Assembly: GCF_000003815.2 (NCBI RefSeq)
Contig: NW_023365764.1
Coordinates: 107,967 to 171,966, forward strand
Reading direction: 5' to 3'
From: Branchiostoma floridae
Taxonomy: Eukaryota > Chordata > Leptocardii > Amphioxiformes > Branchiostomatidae
DNA: 64,000 bases
Positions within the stretch are counted from its first letter, which is position 1. The number at the start of each line of letters is the position of its first letter. A program made the translations under genes and the position numbers. The notes beneath the pieces are model-generated. The model had not been told where the DNA came from. It was given only the letters and a program-made list of their open reading frames with translations, and made no database searches. Of the stretch, positions 1 through 11,725 are shown piece by piece.

Positions 1-103
1 TAGTTAATCAGTGTATTAGAAGCGCAGACAAGCCAAAAAAATAGTTCCGGAGGCATTAGGCAATATTTGCAATGTACTACATCATTGTATGCCAGGACCT
101 CAC

Positions 104-3100
104 CTTTTTGCCTGTAGGCGCTGTATACGGCATCCATCTCTCTAACGTAAGTATTGAATCCATCGATTCTGTTGTAATCGCCCCTCCCCACTTTCTGTCG
201 GACCTGCTGGTCGACTTCTTTGATGATCGCCTCACAGAGTTCCTTAGATTTGTCGCTGTTAAGCTTGACCAGGGCAATACGCTCTGCGTCGAGTTTCCTC
301 TGAAATGGAAGGCTCAGTGTTAGTTTCATTTTGATAACGATAGTTGAGCTTTATCCGCGTAGAAACCTATATCCGTTGATTCGAAACACGGGGTGTTTAA
401 TACCCTCTTCACTTTGCGCGAAAATTGATCGGACGACGAACATGAGAGCTCTAAATGACATTTTCGGCGATTTTTAGTAATCGTCAGTGACTTTTACGAG
501 TCGCCCAATGCTCGCTGTGCACCCAAAATTATCAGCGACTAGTTGCCTGGGATCTTAGAGGTCGCAGAGCTTTGAGGTGTCGGGCGAGTAGAGACCGACT
601 TATTGATCATTGGTCGCAAATCGGATGAATTACGCCCGCTGGTCGGACGAGTTTTGCCCGAGTCCCGTTTGTTTGCAAATGTAGACTTTATTTGACCTAG
701 CGAGTTATTCTGACATTGTGGCTCCAGTGGTAGTATGTGAGCTGGGTTTATCACACAATTTCTTTCCTGTGATCATTTCAAATTGCCACAACTACGACAT
801 CGAAATTGATTGAACTGTTGCCTTTTCGCTAGTAAGGTTTTGTCTGACCTTGTCCGCCTGCAAGAGGTGGCGCCATGCTATGAGAGGCTAATCATCATAA
901 TTGTTTTCCCAGGCGATCGCCAGAGCCTCGCTCAAATGTGGCAGTGACGGGTTTCAGGCGACCAATACGCGCGACCCTCTCTCGATCTTAAAAGAGGGAC
1001 CTTCCAGCGATCGTGAAGTACGCCCGAAGATCGTCGGCAATGTGAAGGGGGCTGAAGCGATACATATTCGACGAACGGTGGTTTTAAACTGCAATACAAT
1101 GTTGGAATTTGATACCGTCCGTGGACTTCATATCCCTAACTACCCGTTTTGTTTTAAAACCACGGATATAGGTTACCCCCGTGGATAAAAGTGAACTTGA
1201 AGTATCACTCAACATGTCAATTCTAGAACTTTGGCAGAATAGAATCAACGGTATTCAGAGGTGCTACTGCTAAGGATCAACTCTGTAATGTTGATTCTAT
1301 GAATAAAGATTGAGATTCACTTCAGCTGCATAAATCGCTGGTTGAAGCTACGCACTGAGGATGCCCCTATCGTAGGTACAGCTTCTACTTTGCATTGGAT
1401 CTTCAATTGACCTATAGCTACGGAAACACGTGAATGACAGTATAAAAGCCACTTACCTGAAGACGTTTCTTCCACGTTCCAACTTTGTCCCACTTCCCCA
1501 CGTCTGCAGACAGCTTGGAGACTGCACCCTCCGCTGCAGTCTTAATGCGCCTGTTACAGGCCTCCTCGTCAGTCGGCATCAGTGGTTTCACTGTTTTCTC
1601 AACAGTCTCCTGGAACTGTTTCATCAGATCTTCGAAAGCCCGACTGTACTCTCCTTCTGCCATGGCCTCGTAAGCACCGAGGACTGACGGCAGAGCGTTT
1701 GGGTCGTTGATGGCGTTGACGTAGTACCGCATGATATGAAGAAGACCTGAAACAGATGGCAAGCCCATTGCCGTGAGTTTATATCATCATGGCAGCTGAA
1801 AGACTTGGAAAGGTTTATGGAAAGTGCTGTTCTTTGAGTATGCCCATTTCAAGAACTAAATATTGTTTGAGTGTTATTTGTGTAAAAAGAAAATCTCAAT
1901 AAGTCTGATTATGTCACGAAACAAGCTTTTGATATTCTAAAACATCTACATGAACTCCTGAATGTTTCTGACTCAATTTTTCTGAATGTATTCACCTGCT
2001 TTTTTCCCAACGTGTATGTCAGTGTTAGGGAACAAAAGCATGATTGTATTAGAAGGAACTCAATTTGTTACGTTTTATGTTAAATGTCGTACCGGTGGTT
2101 CTTATGTCATCCCCGTTGACCCTCTTCACCATGCCGGAGTTCCAGATCTCACGGGTGAAGTTGTCAACGGTGTCTTTGTAATCTGTCTGTAGAGCGTCAT
2201 CCCCTGCTCTGTCAAGGTTGCTGAAATGCATAAAAATAACAGGGTATTCCTGCTTTAACGTCTTGCACAAATGTGTGGTCCGAGGGCTACAGAAATGCAG
2301 ATGGCAACATTCCTATGCATCTGTTACGGACGCAGGGGTAACTAATTTTAGCCTAGTCCCTCAGCTGACCACTTTCGGCGGCATTTGTTGATTACCAGAA
2401 GGACGTCGAATCTCAAAACTGCCCAAATTGCAGTGCAGTGCATTTTCCCCTTGAAAGGTTACCATAATTTTTGCCTCATAGTATCATACATTGAATGGGG
2501 CTACTAACGTCAATCGATCCCTGAAAATTGCCCCATGATCGAAAGAATACCGACTGTATCGAAAATGTCTGTTAGATCTACCAGACTCGTCGGTCGACCG
2601 ATTTTGCTCTTGTGTGACAGGGACTAAAAGACATTAGTGGTTGTTAGAAACATAATCTATTGGAAACAGAGGCACAAACCTGAGAATATCGGAGTCAATG
2701 GAAGGTGCAGGAATAAGTCGAAGATGCCGCTTCGGGAAGAACGCCTTCACTGCTTCAGTCATCTCGTTGTGAGAACGGATTGATTTCGTGTGACCGTCTT
2801 TTCGCTCCAACATGTCCTCCAGGAACTCATCAGGGGATAGGCGTCTTCCGTTCCTCTGAATGTAACAAAAATAATTGACGTTCAGGCTACAAGTGAGCTA
2901 CTAGGATATTTTTCCTTAGGAATCTCTTAAATCATATTTTTCGGACATCTTTTTCAAAGGTTGGTACAGTCTCTATGTGTCGAAGTTAAAGGGCATGTTT
3001 GAAAATCTTATTTAATGACCCAATACGCTTTTCTATGTAATAAAATTGCATAGTGAGTAAGTAAGTAGACATAAAGCTCAGCCTAAGGTGACAAAAGCCT

Positions 3101-4217
3101 ACGCGGCAAAACTACCAATTTGACAGAAGACCACCTACTTGAGGAGGTTTAAGATGCGCATCTTGCACGGCCACCCACAGCTCAGGGAAGTGGTTGCCAA
3201 GATTGTTCCCTACGTCGTTACCATCTTTCTGAACACGGACATGCTCTGCGAGATCCCCCATCAACCTGAAGTTGAAAAGAAAAAAACAAATGCATTGGAC
3301 TATTGGCAATACTGACAAACAATAATTCTATCAGTACACCCTTTGTGAAAGCAATCTAAAGCCCATAACAAACAACCTATAGCTACCTGAGCTGAGAAAC
3401 AAAGCTGTGGTCTGGGTTACCCTGGAGGTTGAAGACCAGGTGGTTTGAAAGCAGGGTGGCCAAAACCAGATACTTCATATCTTTCTCGTTCTGTTCCTCT
3501 TCAGAGTAGTCACCGAGGCCTGCAAAGAGAGTTTTGTATTCGCTACTCGCTTGGCAATTTACAGCCATGATGCTAACGTTAAATACATTTCTTGTGCAAA
3601 TATTGAATAAAGAGACTCCATTGACACAATCGCTGTCATATTTGCGGTCACAACGGTTACGCTTGAAGCCCCAAACGGTTACCGAATCTGCAAGAAGCGA
3701 TATCTATATATCTGCATTGTAATGTGAACCAGTCAGAATTTCCCCGAGAAAGGGGACAGTCACTAAAAACGTCGATATCAGTGAAATTAAAACAACGGTT
3801 GTGTAAAAATATTTTCTTTATTCAGTGACTTACGAAACTGGTGGAACTATTCACGGAGTTGAAAATGTTCTTTTGCTATACATGTACATTTGCGCAGTCG
3901 TTTACCAAAAACATTTCGTTACCTTCAGTGTCGACAACCATCAGATACCGGTTGGTCTGAACGGGGTGGGGACCGATCCAGAACCAGAAATCCTTTGTTT
4001 TCGACTCCATTTCGTCTCCAAGCGGGAATCCAGACTTCCTTTTGCACAGGAGATTGGCAAAATGGGACTTTCCCTTCCTCATCGGCCCCACCACTGCCAC
4101 CACGTCCACGGAGCGAGGCTGGAGGTTGGAGATGATCCTCTCCGCTTCAGGTGTGATGTAGATCTGTCTCCGGTTGTCCACCACCCGCGTTGATGTTAGC
4201 TTTATTGGACCATTCAT
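104..4217 (-). CDS. GBP-A: guanylate-binding protein family GTPase, 3' end beyond the window
   Basis: Large GTPase of the GBP/dynamin superfamily, expected to bind and hydrolyse guanine nucleotides and self-assemble at membranes in cell-autonomous defence (family knowledge). Exons in transcript order: 4217-3923, 3519-3387, 3265-3139, 2855-2680, 2220-2093, 1746-1457, 299-104; all have AG/GT borders and one continuous frame (448 codons visible). The G domain shows P-loop GPMRKGKS (residues 44-51, including the GBP-type Arg), the switch Thr in ESKTKDFWFW, DTEGLGD (96-102) and AVQD at the place of the GBP TLRD motif. Exons 6 and 7 encode the helical C-terminal region. The start Met at 4217 lies just after a CAG acceptor, so a 5' UTR intron is likely. 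The last donor at 103 points to further exons off the left edge. Lengths of all seven exons match GBP-B. Function is inferred from family. Confidence 0.9.
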
Positions 4218-4222
4218 GGTTC

Positions 4223-4240
4223 TTCCTGTGGATGATAGAA
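4223..4240 (-). promoter_or_regulatory. Probable 5' UTR intron acceptor upstream of the GBP-A start codon
   Basis: Read on the minus strand, a pyrimidine-containing tract ends in ccacag followed by GAAGAACC and then the ATG. GBP-B has the equivalent ctcag/GAAGTACC/ATG arrangement at 19625-19640. The shared layout suggests both start codons sit a few bases into exon 2, with a short noncoding first exon further upstream. That exon was not located. Confidence 0.5.
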
Positions 4241-4398
4241 ATTATGTCAGACAGAGGCTGCTAAACCTATTCTAGGGATTCAGTTGTCTGTTCTAATTTT
4301 CTATTGGTATACTTTCTTCCAGTGGGGTCCATACTTTACATCCCAAGCCGTTTGGTGGCCTTCTCAGAAATCTAAAGATTAAACCTTTGTGTCATGCC

Positions 4399-4410
4399 GA
4401 AACTGAAAGC
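4399..4410 (+). promoter_or_regulatory. ISRE/IRF-E-like motif upstream of GBP-A
   Basis: The plus strand reads GAAACTGAAAGC, an exact match to the interferon-regulatory-factor element pattern GAAASYGAAASY. It lies about 180 bp upstream of the GBP-A ATG, within a block (tcatgccgaaactgaaagca) that is repeated upstream of GBP-B. Vertebrate GBP genes are classically driven by such sites; use in this organism is inference. Confidence 0.55.
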
Positions 4411-4745
4411 ATTGTTACATGAGATCATTCCTTAACTGAATTACAAATCTCTGTTGACTTATGAATTATTGTCCAAATATCAGTAACACCTGACATGCTA
4501 ATGCAATCATACTTCTCCTAAAAAATTGCCAACTAGTTGCCGAACCACCATGGCATTACACCGATGTGCCACACATATGGTGACACAACACGAGAAAGAT
4601 CCAAAGGCACTTGACAGGTTTTTTTAGGTCGCTAATCTTTATCCCTTGTCACACGTCAAGACATTTTCATTTGCTTCAACTTCTATGTAGTTTCTCCTTT
4701 TCGGAGAGCTTCTGGCATGAATCAAAGATAGTCGCATTCTTTCCT

Positions 4746-5010
4746 ACTTGTTAAAAAAAGTTAAACCCTTCCCGCGCCTGATGGCGCATAGGGCGGTACC
4801 CATCTCTGTTTCCTTAGCCCTGGGCCACACAACGCAATCACTACAGTGGTGTGTGTTCAACTTCCATACTCTTTCCCGAATGCTGAGTGCTAAGCAGAGA
4901 AAGCAGCATGTACCATTTTTAAAGTCTTTGGTATGACTCGGCCGGGGATCGATCTCACGACCTACCGAATGCAAGGCGAACACTCTACCCACTAGACCAT
5001 TGTTTCCTAC
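4746..5010 (-). mobile_element. tRNA-derived SINE
   Basis: On the minus strand the 5' part (about 5010-4940) resembles a tRNA with A-box TGGTCTAGTGGG (4988-4999) and a B-box-like GATCGATCC (4946-4954). A non-tRNA body follows, ending in a T-rich tail near 4746. It lies in the intergenic region upstream of GBP-A. The missing CCA-acceptor pairing and the body sequence argue against a true tRNA gene. Confidence 0.65.
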
Positions 5011-5045
5011 TTGTACAACACAGTATACCAGTATACTCATTCGAC

Positions 5046-5059
5046 CCCCCCCCCCCCTT
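5046..5059. repeat. Poly-C tract
   Basis: An uninterrupted run of about 14 C, followed by AT-rich DNA with several tgacgtcat/tgacgtaat words around 5165-5350. No gene was seen between the SINE and the LINE fragment. Confidence 0.8.
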
Positions 5060-5554
5060 CGTATTTTCAAAACGGCTTACTGTATACGATCACCAAATTT
5101 GCAGGGGTGGTTGTGCTCATCGAGTTTTCTAATTATATTCCTGAAATTTTTATATCATTATGACGCAATATGACGTAATTATGACGTCATTAATTGATAT
5201 TTTTGCCTAAAACGGGGAATTCCCATAATACCTAAATATCTCACTCATAAAGTTACCAATTAAGGTTTCTTATTCATATTTAAGTGTTATAAGACTTCTG
5301 TTGTCAAAAGCCGACGCAACGACGTCAAAATGACTTCATAGAATGACGTCATCTGTAGTTTAGCTATCCGCCATTTTGGATTATCAGCCATAAATTTTTT
5401 TAAGATACATTTTTTTCAACATATAACGCTAAAACCCCATGGAAATGGATTAAAAACGTTCACATGAATGTTTTCTGTGAGAAAATACCACGTAGTGATG
5501 AAATCTGAGTGAAAATAAGCTTGTTATACTTAAAATAATGATATTGTCTGAGCA

Positions 5555-6236
5555 CTAGCGACTTAGTACTTGTGTACATAGGGTTTGTCCGCCCCACCTT
5601 GGAACACGCCTGCCAGGTCTGGCACCCTGGGCTTACAGTAGAACTGTCATGTATGATTGAGCGTGTCCAAGCCAGGGCCTGTAAGATCATTCTTGGTCGT
5701 TCTTTCAGTTCCTACAGTTCAGCGCTACTGATGTGTAAACTAGAACCTCTGCATGTAAGGCGTAAAGCTCTCTGCCTGAAGTATGCCAGATCTATTGTTC
5801 ATTCTGAGGTTTTCAACTGCTGGCTATACTACCACCACACCGCTCTGAGGCACATAGTAGGATCCTCAGAAATGCTGACAACTTCAGCCAGTTTAAGTGC
5901 CGAACATCGCGTTTTAGGAATACCACGCTGCCATATTGTATCGATCTGTTAAACTCACATTAGACTTTGAAGTGTCACATTTTAATCATTCAGAATGAGA
6001 TCGATTTTAAAATTGACATAGATATATATTCACCTGATGGTGTGCAGATCCACACTTTTAAATTGTAAAGTTTAGTGGAAATTGTGATAAGTATATGTAG
6101 ATTAATGCACTTAGGCAGGACATTCCATTGTTTTGTCCTAAGCGCTAGCCTCTCCTGTACAATTTAGTCCTCGGACTATAATCTTGTACATGACATTGTG
6201 TGTTTAAATAAATAAACCAGTTCTCTCTCTCATTGT
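5555..6236 (+). mobile_element. 5'-truncated CR1-like LINE remnant (C-terminal ORF2 end plus 3' UTR)
   Basis: The frame at 5572-5952 encodes a typical LINE reverse-transcriptase C-terminus, with FVRPTLEHACQVWHPGL followed by an IERVQARACKIILGR-type helix. A 3' UTR follows and ends in a short TC-type microsatellite (ctctctctc) at 6223-6232. Polymerase palm and endonuclease regions are absent, so this is a dead-on-arrival copy. The exact LINE clade is uncertain (CR1/L2 group). Confidence 0.7.
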
Positions 6237-8430
6237 CGGCCATCTTGGATTTTGACCGATTATGTCATCTCATTAGCATAATTTATGAATATTTCATTAT
6301 AAATGTTCAACTAAGATGTGTTAGATAATAAATATATATGAAAAGAAGTTAAGTTTAGCAAGAATATCTTAAAATCCCATTGTTTAAACCAAAATTAGTG
6401 ATTTTTGTAAAATGTGCCTTTCAGAAACCCGTTGCCATGGCAACACGAAAAATCATAAACTTACCCAATTTTTTTTCAAATTGTTGCCAACAACATTTTA
6501 GGAAAACTCATCAAGTTTGGTTGCTCTAGCACAAGACGTTTGGGAGCTATAGGAGGTCAAAGAGGTTACTTTTAGCCCCCCCCCCCAGTCTGGATTGTTT
6601 CATTTAATGGGTGAGAGAATTCATCATTGCTTACAGACTCATTACAGCTAACAGATTCATCGCATCTAACAATCTCCTCATGTATCATGATTCACTTGGC
6701 GTTGAAAAAGTCCTTATTTCTAGTGTGTTCTGCAGCACACTGCCGCTTGCTCCAAACAGATCTCATCGTGTCATCGGCTTGGTTTGGTGTAAAGCATTCA
6801 AAACGCCATTAAGGACATAAAGTTTAGCTCTTCTTCTTTTCAGTAGTTCCAGGGGAGAATGGCGGATTCCTTGTCCCGTCCAACCCTCTATAACTCCTCG
6901 CAGTTGTACTCGAAATTGATCACATTCAACTAATGTATGCCAAAACTGTTGATACAGCCTTATCCGCATATGTCCATGACATGCCTATTCCAATTATCTG
7001 GTCGTACTAATGTATTATAGAACAAAGTAGTCAAAAAGATTATATAAAAAAATCCAAAATCAAATAGTTTTAAATAATGTAATCCAAAATGATCATGAAG
7101 CCATTTGCCGATATACCTCTTCAGAATTATTTATTTTGGGATTTCGTGTAATTTTAGACTAAAATGTGTATTCTGCAAAATGCCTTATTGAACAGGGGAG
7201 GCATTTTTTTTCAATTTGTGACTTGCAAACAGGCAAGTCTTCAAACAGGCCCTGATACCAAGACGCATCCGACCTTTGACCCTCATAGACCTTTATGATT
7301 TTGTGACCTTGAGTTGTTATTCATTTATATTCAGTATGACTAGCTATTCTTTTGAGTTAATAGTATGTTTTATTGATCCGTTACTTTTATATCATTGTGA
7401 ATTTATCATGTATTCCATGATCCATCCTATGATAATTAGCAATGCTTTTTACTAATCTTGCTTAGCTATGATTTTGTAAGGTCTCCCTTGGAAATCAGTT
7501 ACCGGCTTACCTGAAGGGACCACCCCACAAGATCCATAAACTGGGTCAAATGTTCACTTTTTGAGACATGTTTGTGAACCGGTCCATTTTAATGGGGGTG
7601 AACTGGGAGAGCCCATTCTTGAACAAAACATTTAACTAAAACTCTAACCCTAGCCTCAATACCGGTCGAGTCGACCAAATAAATTCTTGGCCCGATCGCG
7701 AGCTGGTCTGATTACGTCGTAGGTATTGGCCAAGTAAACTAAGGTTGGCGACTAGCTGCCCGTTCTAGATTTCGACGCCCGCTCCATAATCAATATGATG
7801 GGCCGTACTTGGACGCAAATAAAAGACTTCTCCTCATCATTGGCATGTTATCCCTCCACAACAGTCTCCCTGTGTGCGTTGTTGTAGCTCAAACCGTCAA
7901 CGTCCTCAAGTAAAAGCTTTGGAGGGGGATGAAGTACACGTCGTACTCATCATCATAAACTCTCAACATAAACGTTGGACTTTGATCTCATAGGCATTAT
8001 GCCTCTAATCCGAACACTATAATATGGTACATGATAGGATATGAACAGCATATTCTTACCTGAATGTTGTCTCTACCCCAGCTTAAGTCTATGATGATAG
8101 CCGAGTCTGGCCCCTTACGTTCTTTGCCTTCTAGAGTGCCTGCCCAGTGTTCCTATATTTCTATGAGCAGTGTTTATTGTTCACACAACACACACACGGT
8201 GATACTGAATGATTCATGTATGCGGAATGTCAGTATTGATTCAATGCAAAGTCTAAATCAATTTCCCCCCCCACGGCGTAACAGGTCAATTGATTAACAC
8301 CCCGTTGACTTTTAAAAATCTCTTACTTACGTTTTTTCAACTAAAAACTAGAGTTCCATGAACACATACCTTTGCCAAATAAACCAGGTTTGTTATGTAG
8401 AATGATGTCTGTAGACAAATGCGTTACTCA
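6237..8430. other. Intergenic DNA without a recognised gene
   Basis: AT-rich sequence with a poly-C tract near 6578-6587. A minus-strand open frame at 6763-6969 could not be assigned. Near 8085-8115 a stretch (agccgagtctggccccttac) resembles part of the repeated upstream units at 24.8 kb and 26.3 kb. No splice-bordered exon of a known family was seen. Confidence 0.5.
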
Positions 8431-8439
8431 TTTCATTTT

Positions 8440-9030
8440 CTTTATAATTAAATGCTTGGAGTTGGTTTATAAAATTTCGGCATTTATTATGCAAATTAGA
8501 TCCCAATTTATAATTAATTGATATCAAATTGTATGAAGCATTACTTAAGCTATCAGCATACCAAAAATCATGATGATCCTTTGATCCATTCTTGACTTAT
8601 TCTCTTTCAAAGTCTTTAAATACACCTCTTACTCTCTTCCCTCTTTCTCAGTTACATATGTGACAACTTTGATGAAAGTACTATAATGGAATGCAGTGGA
8701 TTTATGAACTTTTCCTAATCAATTATGCAAATTAGCTGTTAACTTGCATAATAAGTATCACATTATATAAGTCTTCATTTAGGCTATCTACATGCCGAAA
8801 ATCATGACGATCCGTCTACACGTTAATATTTTCTCATTAATTATGCAAATGAGATCATCATTTGCATGATAAATATGTATTGACATTTCTCTCTTTCTCA
8901 GCTACATATGTGACAAGTTTTAAATCCCTATCATGGAATGTAGTGAATTTATAAAGTATCCTAGCAAATTAGCTGTTGATTTGCATAATTGTTATCTCAC
9001 TATGTAGGTCTTCACTTACGCTAGAGTCCA
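8440..9030 (+). repeat. Dispersed AT-rich repeat, copy 1
   Basis: Contains words such as attatgcaaatgagatcatc, tttgcataat and catatgtgacaa(g/c)ttt that recur at 9720-10310 and, inverted, at 29.0-30.2 kb. Two partial internal copies lie end to end. The family is unknown; no coding capacity is visible. Confidence 0.65.
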
Positions 9031-9241
9031 TTCCAAGACACCATGAGGGTTTTTAGGCGATATTTATAATTAGTCTGAATTATTTTGAATAAAAGAATAT
9101 CTGAGCCACAATAATTAGATTATTTTAAAAAAATTGACTGAGAAAATACTCATATATTTGAATTCCTTTGAATATTTTAGAAACATTTTGAAAGTAACTG
9201 TACAAAAATATCTTTATTTAGAATAATTGTGAAACCTCTGT

Positions 9242-9710
9242 GTGATTATTTCACATTTACAAATATTTACAAAAAATGGTAAACCTGGCCAAATGGTTAA
9301 ATTAGTTTATTGCCCCCATAAAACTAAGCCCTATTGTTGCATCTGTATATTTTTAGATTTTACTGCTGGGTACTGGTGGATCCTTTGTGGTGGGCCATTG
9401 TTGCATGGCACCCAGCCATACTTTGCAAGGATGTGTGAATTGCTATCTTCCCAGCCCACTCAACCATTTACAAAAAATGGTAGAAAATGGTAAATAATGG
9501 TAGAATGTTGTTATCATTATTTAGAAACCATTAGAAGTATCCAATTCCACACGATGAATATTTCCAAAGTTTTACAGGACCAGGGAAATATTTATAAAGT
9601 TGAAACAGTGTTACAAATATTTCTGAAGTATCAAATGTCCTAGACATATAATTACAAAACATTCAAATCAATTCTAAACAATGGCCACAAACATCCGCAT
9701 GGTGTCTTGG
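9242..9710. repeat. Local AT-rich repeat with tttacaaaaaatggta words
   Basis: The word tacaaaaaatggtaaa occurs near 9265 and again near 9470-9485, in sequence flanked at both ends by the phrase 'ttggaatggactct' or its complement-like relatives (near 9025 and 9705). Probably a small non-autonomous element inserted in the dispersed repeat. Boundaries are not certain. Confidence 0.35.
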
Positions 9711-9719
9711 AATGGACTC

Positions 9720-10310
9720 TACCTACATACAAAAAAACATGATGATCCGTCAACATGTTCATATTTTCTCATTAATTATGCAAATGAGGTCATCATTTGC
9801 ATAATTGATATCTGTCGACATTTCTCTCCTTCCCAGCTACATATGTGACAAGTTTGAAAGTCCTATCATGGAATGTAGTGGATTTATAATTTTTCCTCAT
9901 TAATTATGCAAATTAGTTGCTGATTTGCATAATTAGTATACCATTATGTAAGTCATCACTCATTCTATCTACATACCAAAAATCATGACGATCCGTCAAC
10001 ACGTTGTAGAGTTATTCTCATCCAAAGTTTGAAAGGAAACCGGCGCCTGCAGTTCCAAAAAAGCCGCTAGGGGGCCCAAACTCACAGCACTTACTCTCTG
10101 CCTCGAGGGCTATCTACCACTCATGATCACAGCATGTCCAGAACACGAGATATAAAAAATTGAGGTTCTGCTGCAGTACCTTAGCAAGCCGCTAGGGGGC
10201 CCATTATCGAACTTGACCTTCGTTTTCCCGACCCCTACCCACCTACCAAATATTATCGGGATCCATCCAAGACTTCTTGAGTTATGCTGTTAACAGACAG
10301 ACACACACAC
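9720..10310 (+). repeat. Dispersed AT-rich repeat, copy 2, with ctagggggccc words and CA tail
   Basis: Shares the attatgcaaatgaggtcatc and tttgcataatt words with copy 1 and continues into a region with two agccgctagggggccca motifs (about 10060 and 10190), ending at a short (AC)n tract at 10297-10312. The same order is found reverse-complemented at 29640-30140, so this is one interspersed family. Confidence 0.7.
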
Positions 10311-10829
10311 ACACAGACTCACAAGCCCAAAACATAACCTTAGCCATTCTGGCAAAGGTAATAAAGCGATAGTCACTTCTTTGAGAGTTTTAGCATGCTC
10401 AACCCTCCCCTCCCACACGTAGACACCCTTACAACAATGCCGCGTTGATGTGGAGGAGGGTACGGTTAGTGAGTTCAAATAATCTATTGTATTGTTCATA
10501 CAATGCTGAATCGATATATATAAATATAAATCTTTGTTACACAAAGCATTTTTCTTTGTCTCAGCAGGCAAAGCAAGGCAAGACTGTGCAATTCAACTTT
10601 TACCTTACACCCCAAATATATACATTAATTTTTTTATAAAGTTGAACTAAGAAGCTACCTAGTATATGCAACCTTATTCGGTCCCTAAATTACAAAACAT
10701 CTGTAAAAATACCGCTCCACATTGTTAAGACGATGAGATGACAGCCTTCAATTCCTTACCGTTCACAATAACTTGTTTGTGTACATGAATATTGTGAATT
10801 GCAGGAACAAATATACATAGAAACACTAA

Positions 10830-10890
10830 AGCACACCCAGAAACACACACTCACACAGACTAACACACACAGACACACACATACAAACAC
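10830..10890 (+). repeat. CA-rich microsatellite
   Basis: Imperfect acacac/cacaga repeats. They create spurious His/Thr-rich and Val/Cys-rich open frames on the two strands. Confidence 0.85.
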
Positions 10891-11437
10891 GGAAGCCAAA
10901 TCAAACAAGTGGCTTATAAACGTTCTTACGTACACCACCCAACAGTTGGCAAAGGTACTGCAGCATGTTATAATACCATACACTTACACCTCACAGTTCA
11001 TTCATCCCAGGAAACAGGAAAAAAAACATCGGTGTATAGTAAGCCAAGTTAAGTATATATATTAGCTTGTTCTTTTTTGGTACGCAAGGATTCTCGATTT
11101 TTACACCAGGTCACCCTCACTCTTTAAATCAATGTTTGGGTTCTTTTAAATGCTTTTGACAGTTGAGGATTACGCCTGAATGTCCGCCATACATGTACTC
11201 ACGCAATTGTTCAGGTATTTATCTAGACCTCGGTGTCACGTGCATATACATATTCCTGAACAACGTAAAACACTAGCAGTGGACACCATTTTTTGACAAA
11301 AAGAAATCCAATCCGGTGACAATTGGGAGTTTACTTATATGTACTCTGAGGTTACTGATTTAAGATTGATAGTATTTACATCTAAGAAGTATTTGATTTA
11401 CCTTCGCTCACAACCAGTGTAACGAATAAACCACCAG

Positions 11438-11549
11438 TCCGGCATGTACGGAGCTGGAGACGGTTGTTCTGGACTGGCTGGGGAAGATGCTGCACCTGCC
11501 GGAGCACCTGCTGGCCGGGACAGCTGGGGCAGGTGGAGGGGTCATACAG
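11438..11549 (+). pseudogene. Orphan exon of a group II (aromatic-L-amino-acid/histidine) decarboxylase
   Basis: A 112-nt stretch bordered by accag at the left and gtgagg at the right translates, from phase 1, to [17 protein letters not shown] followed by GAGGGVIQ. This is the conserved block of PLP-dependent DOPA/histidine decarboxylases, and the exon end at GGGVIQ matches the family's splice position. No other decarboxylase exon was recognised nearby, and it lies between two tandem minus-strand GBP genes. It may be a stranded exon copy, or part of a plus-strand gene whose other short exons I could not find. The frame is intact. Confidence 0.7.
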
Positions 11550-11681
11550 GTGAGGAGATGTATAAAAGTATATCGTCATATGGTACAATTCTAAACATCG
11601 CAAGTCTAAACTGTGGTCCCAATGTCTAAAAAAAAACTAGTTTCCCTTTTTCTCTCGCTCGCTCTCTCTTTCTCTGCCCCG

Positions 11682-11689
<8 letters not shown>

Positions 11690-11723
<34 letters not shown>
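11690..11723 (+). repeat. (CA)n microsatellite
   Basis: Near-perfect ca dinucleotide run of about 34 bases preceded by a tctctc-rich tract (11640-11680). Confidence 0.95.

Positions 11724-11725
<2 letters not shown>

Noticed and set aside
1430-1687. Plus-strand frames over GBP exons (also 3825-4193, 16940-17293, 17930-18180)
   Set aside because: They overlap spliced minus-strand exons that carry clear GBP motifs; the plus frames have no recognised motif.
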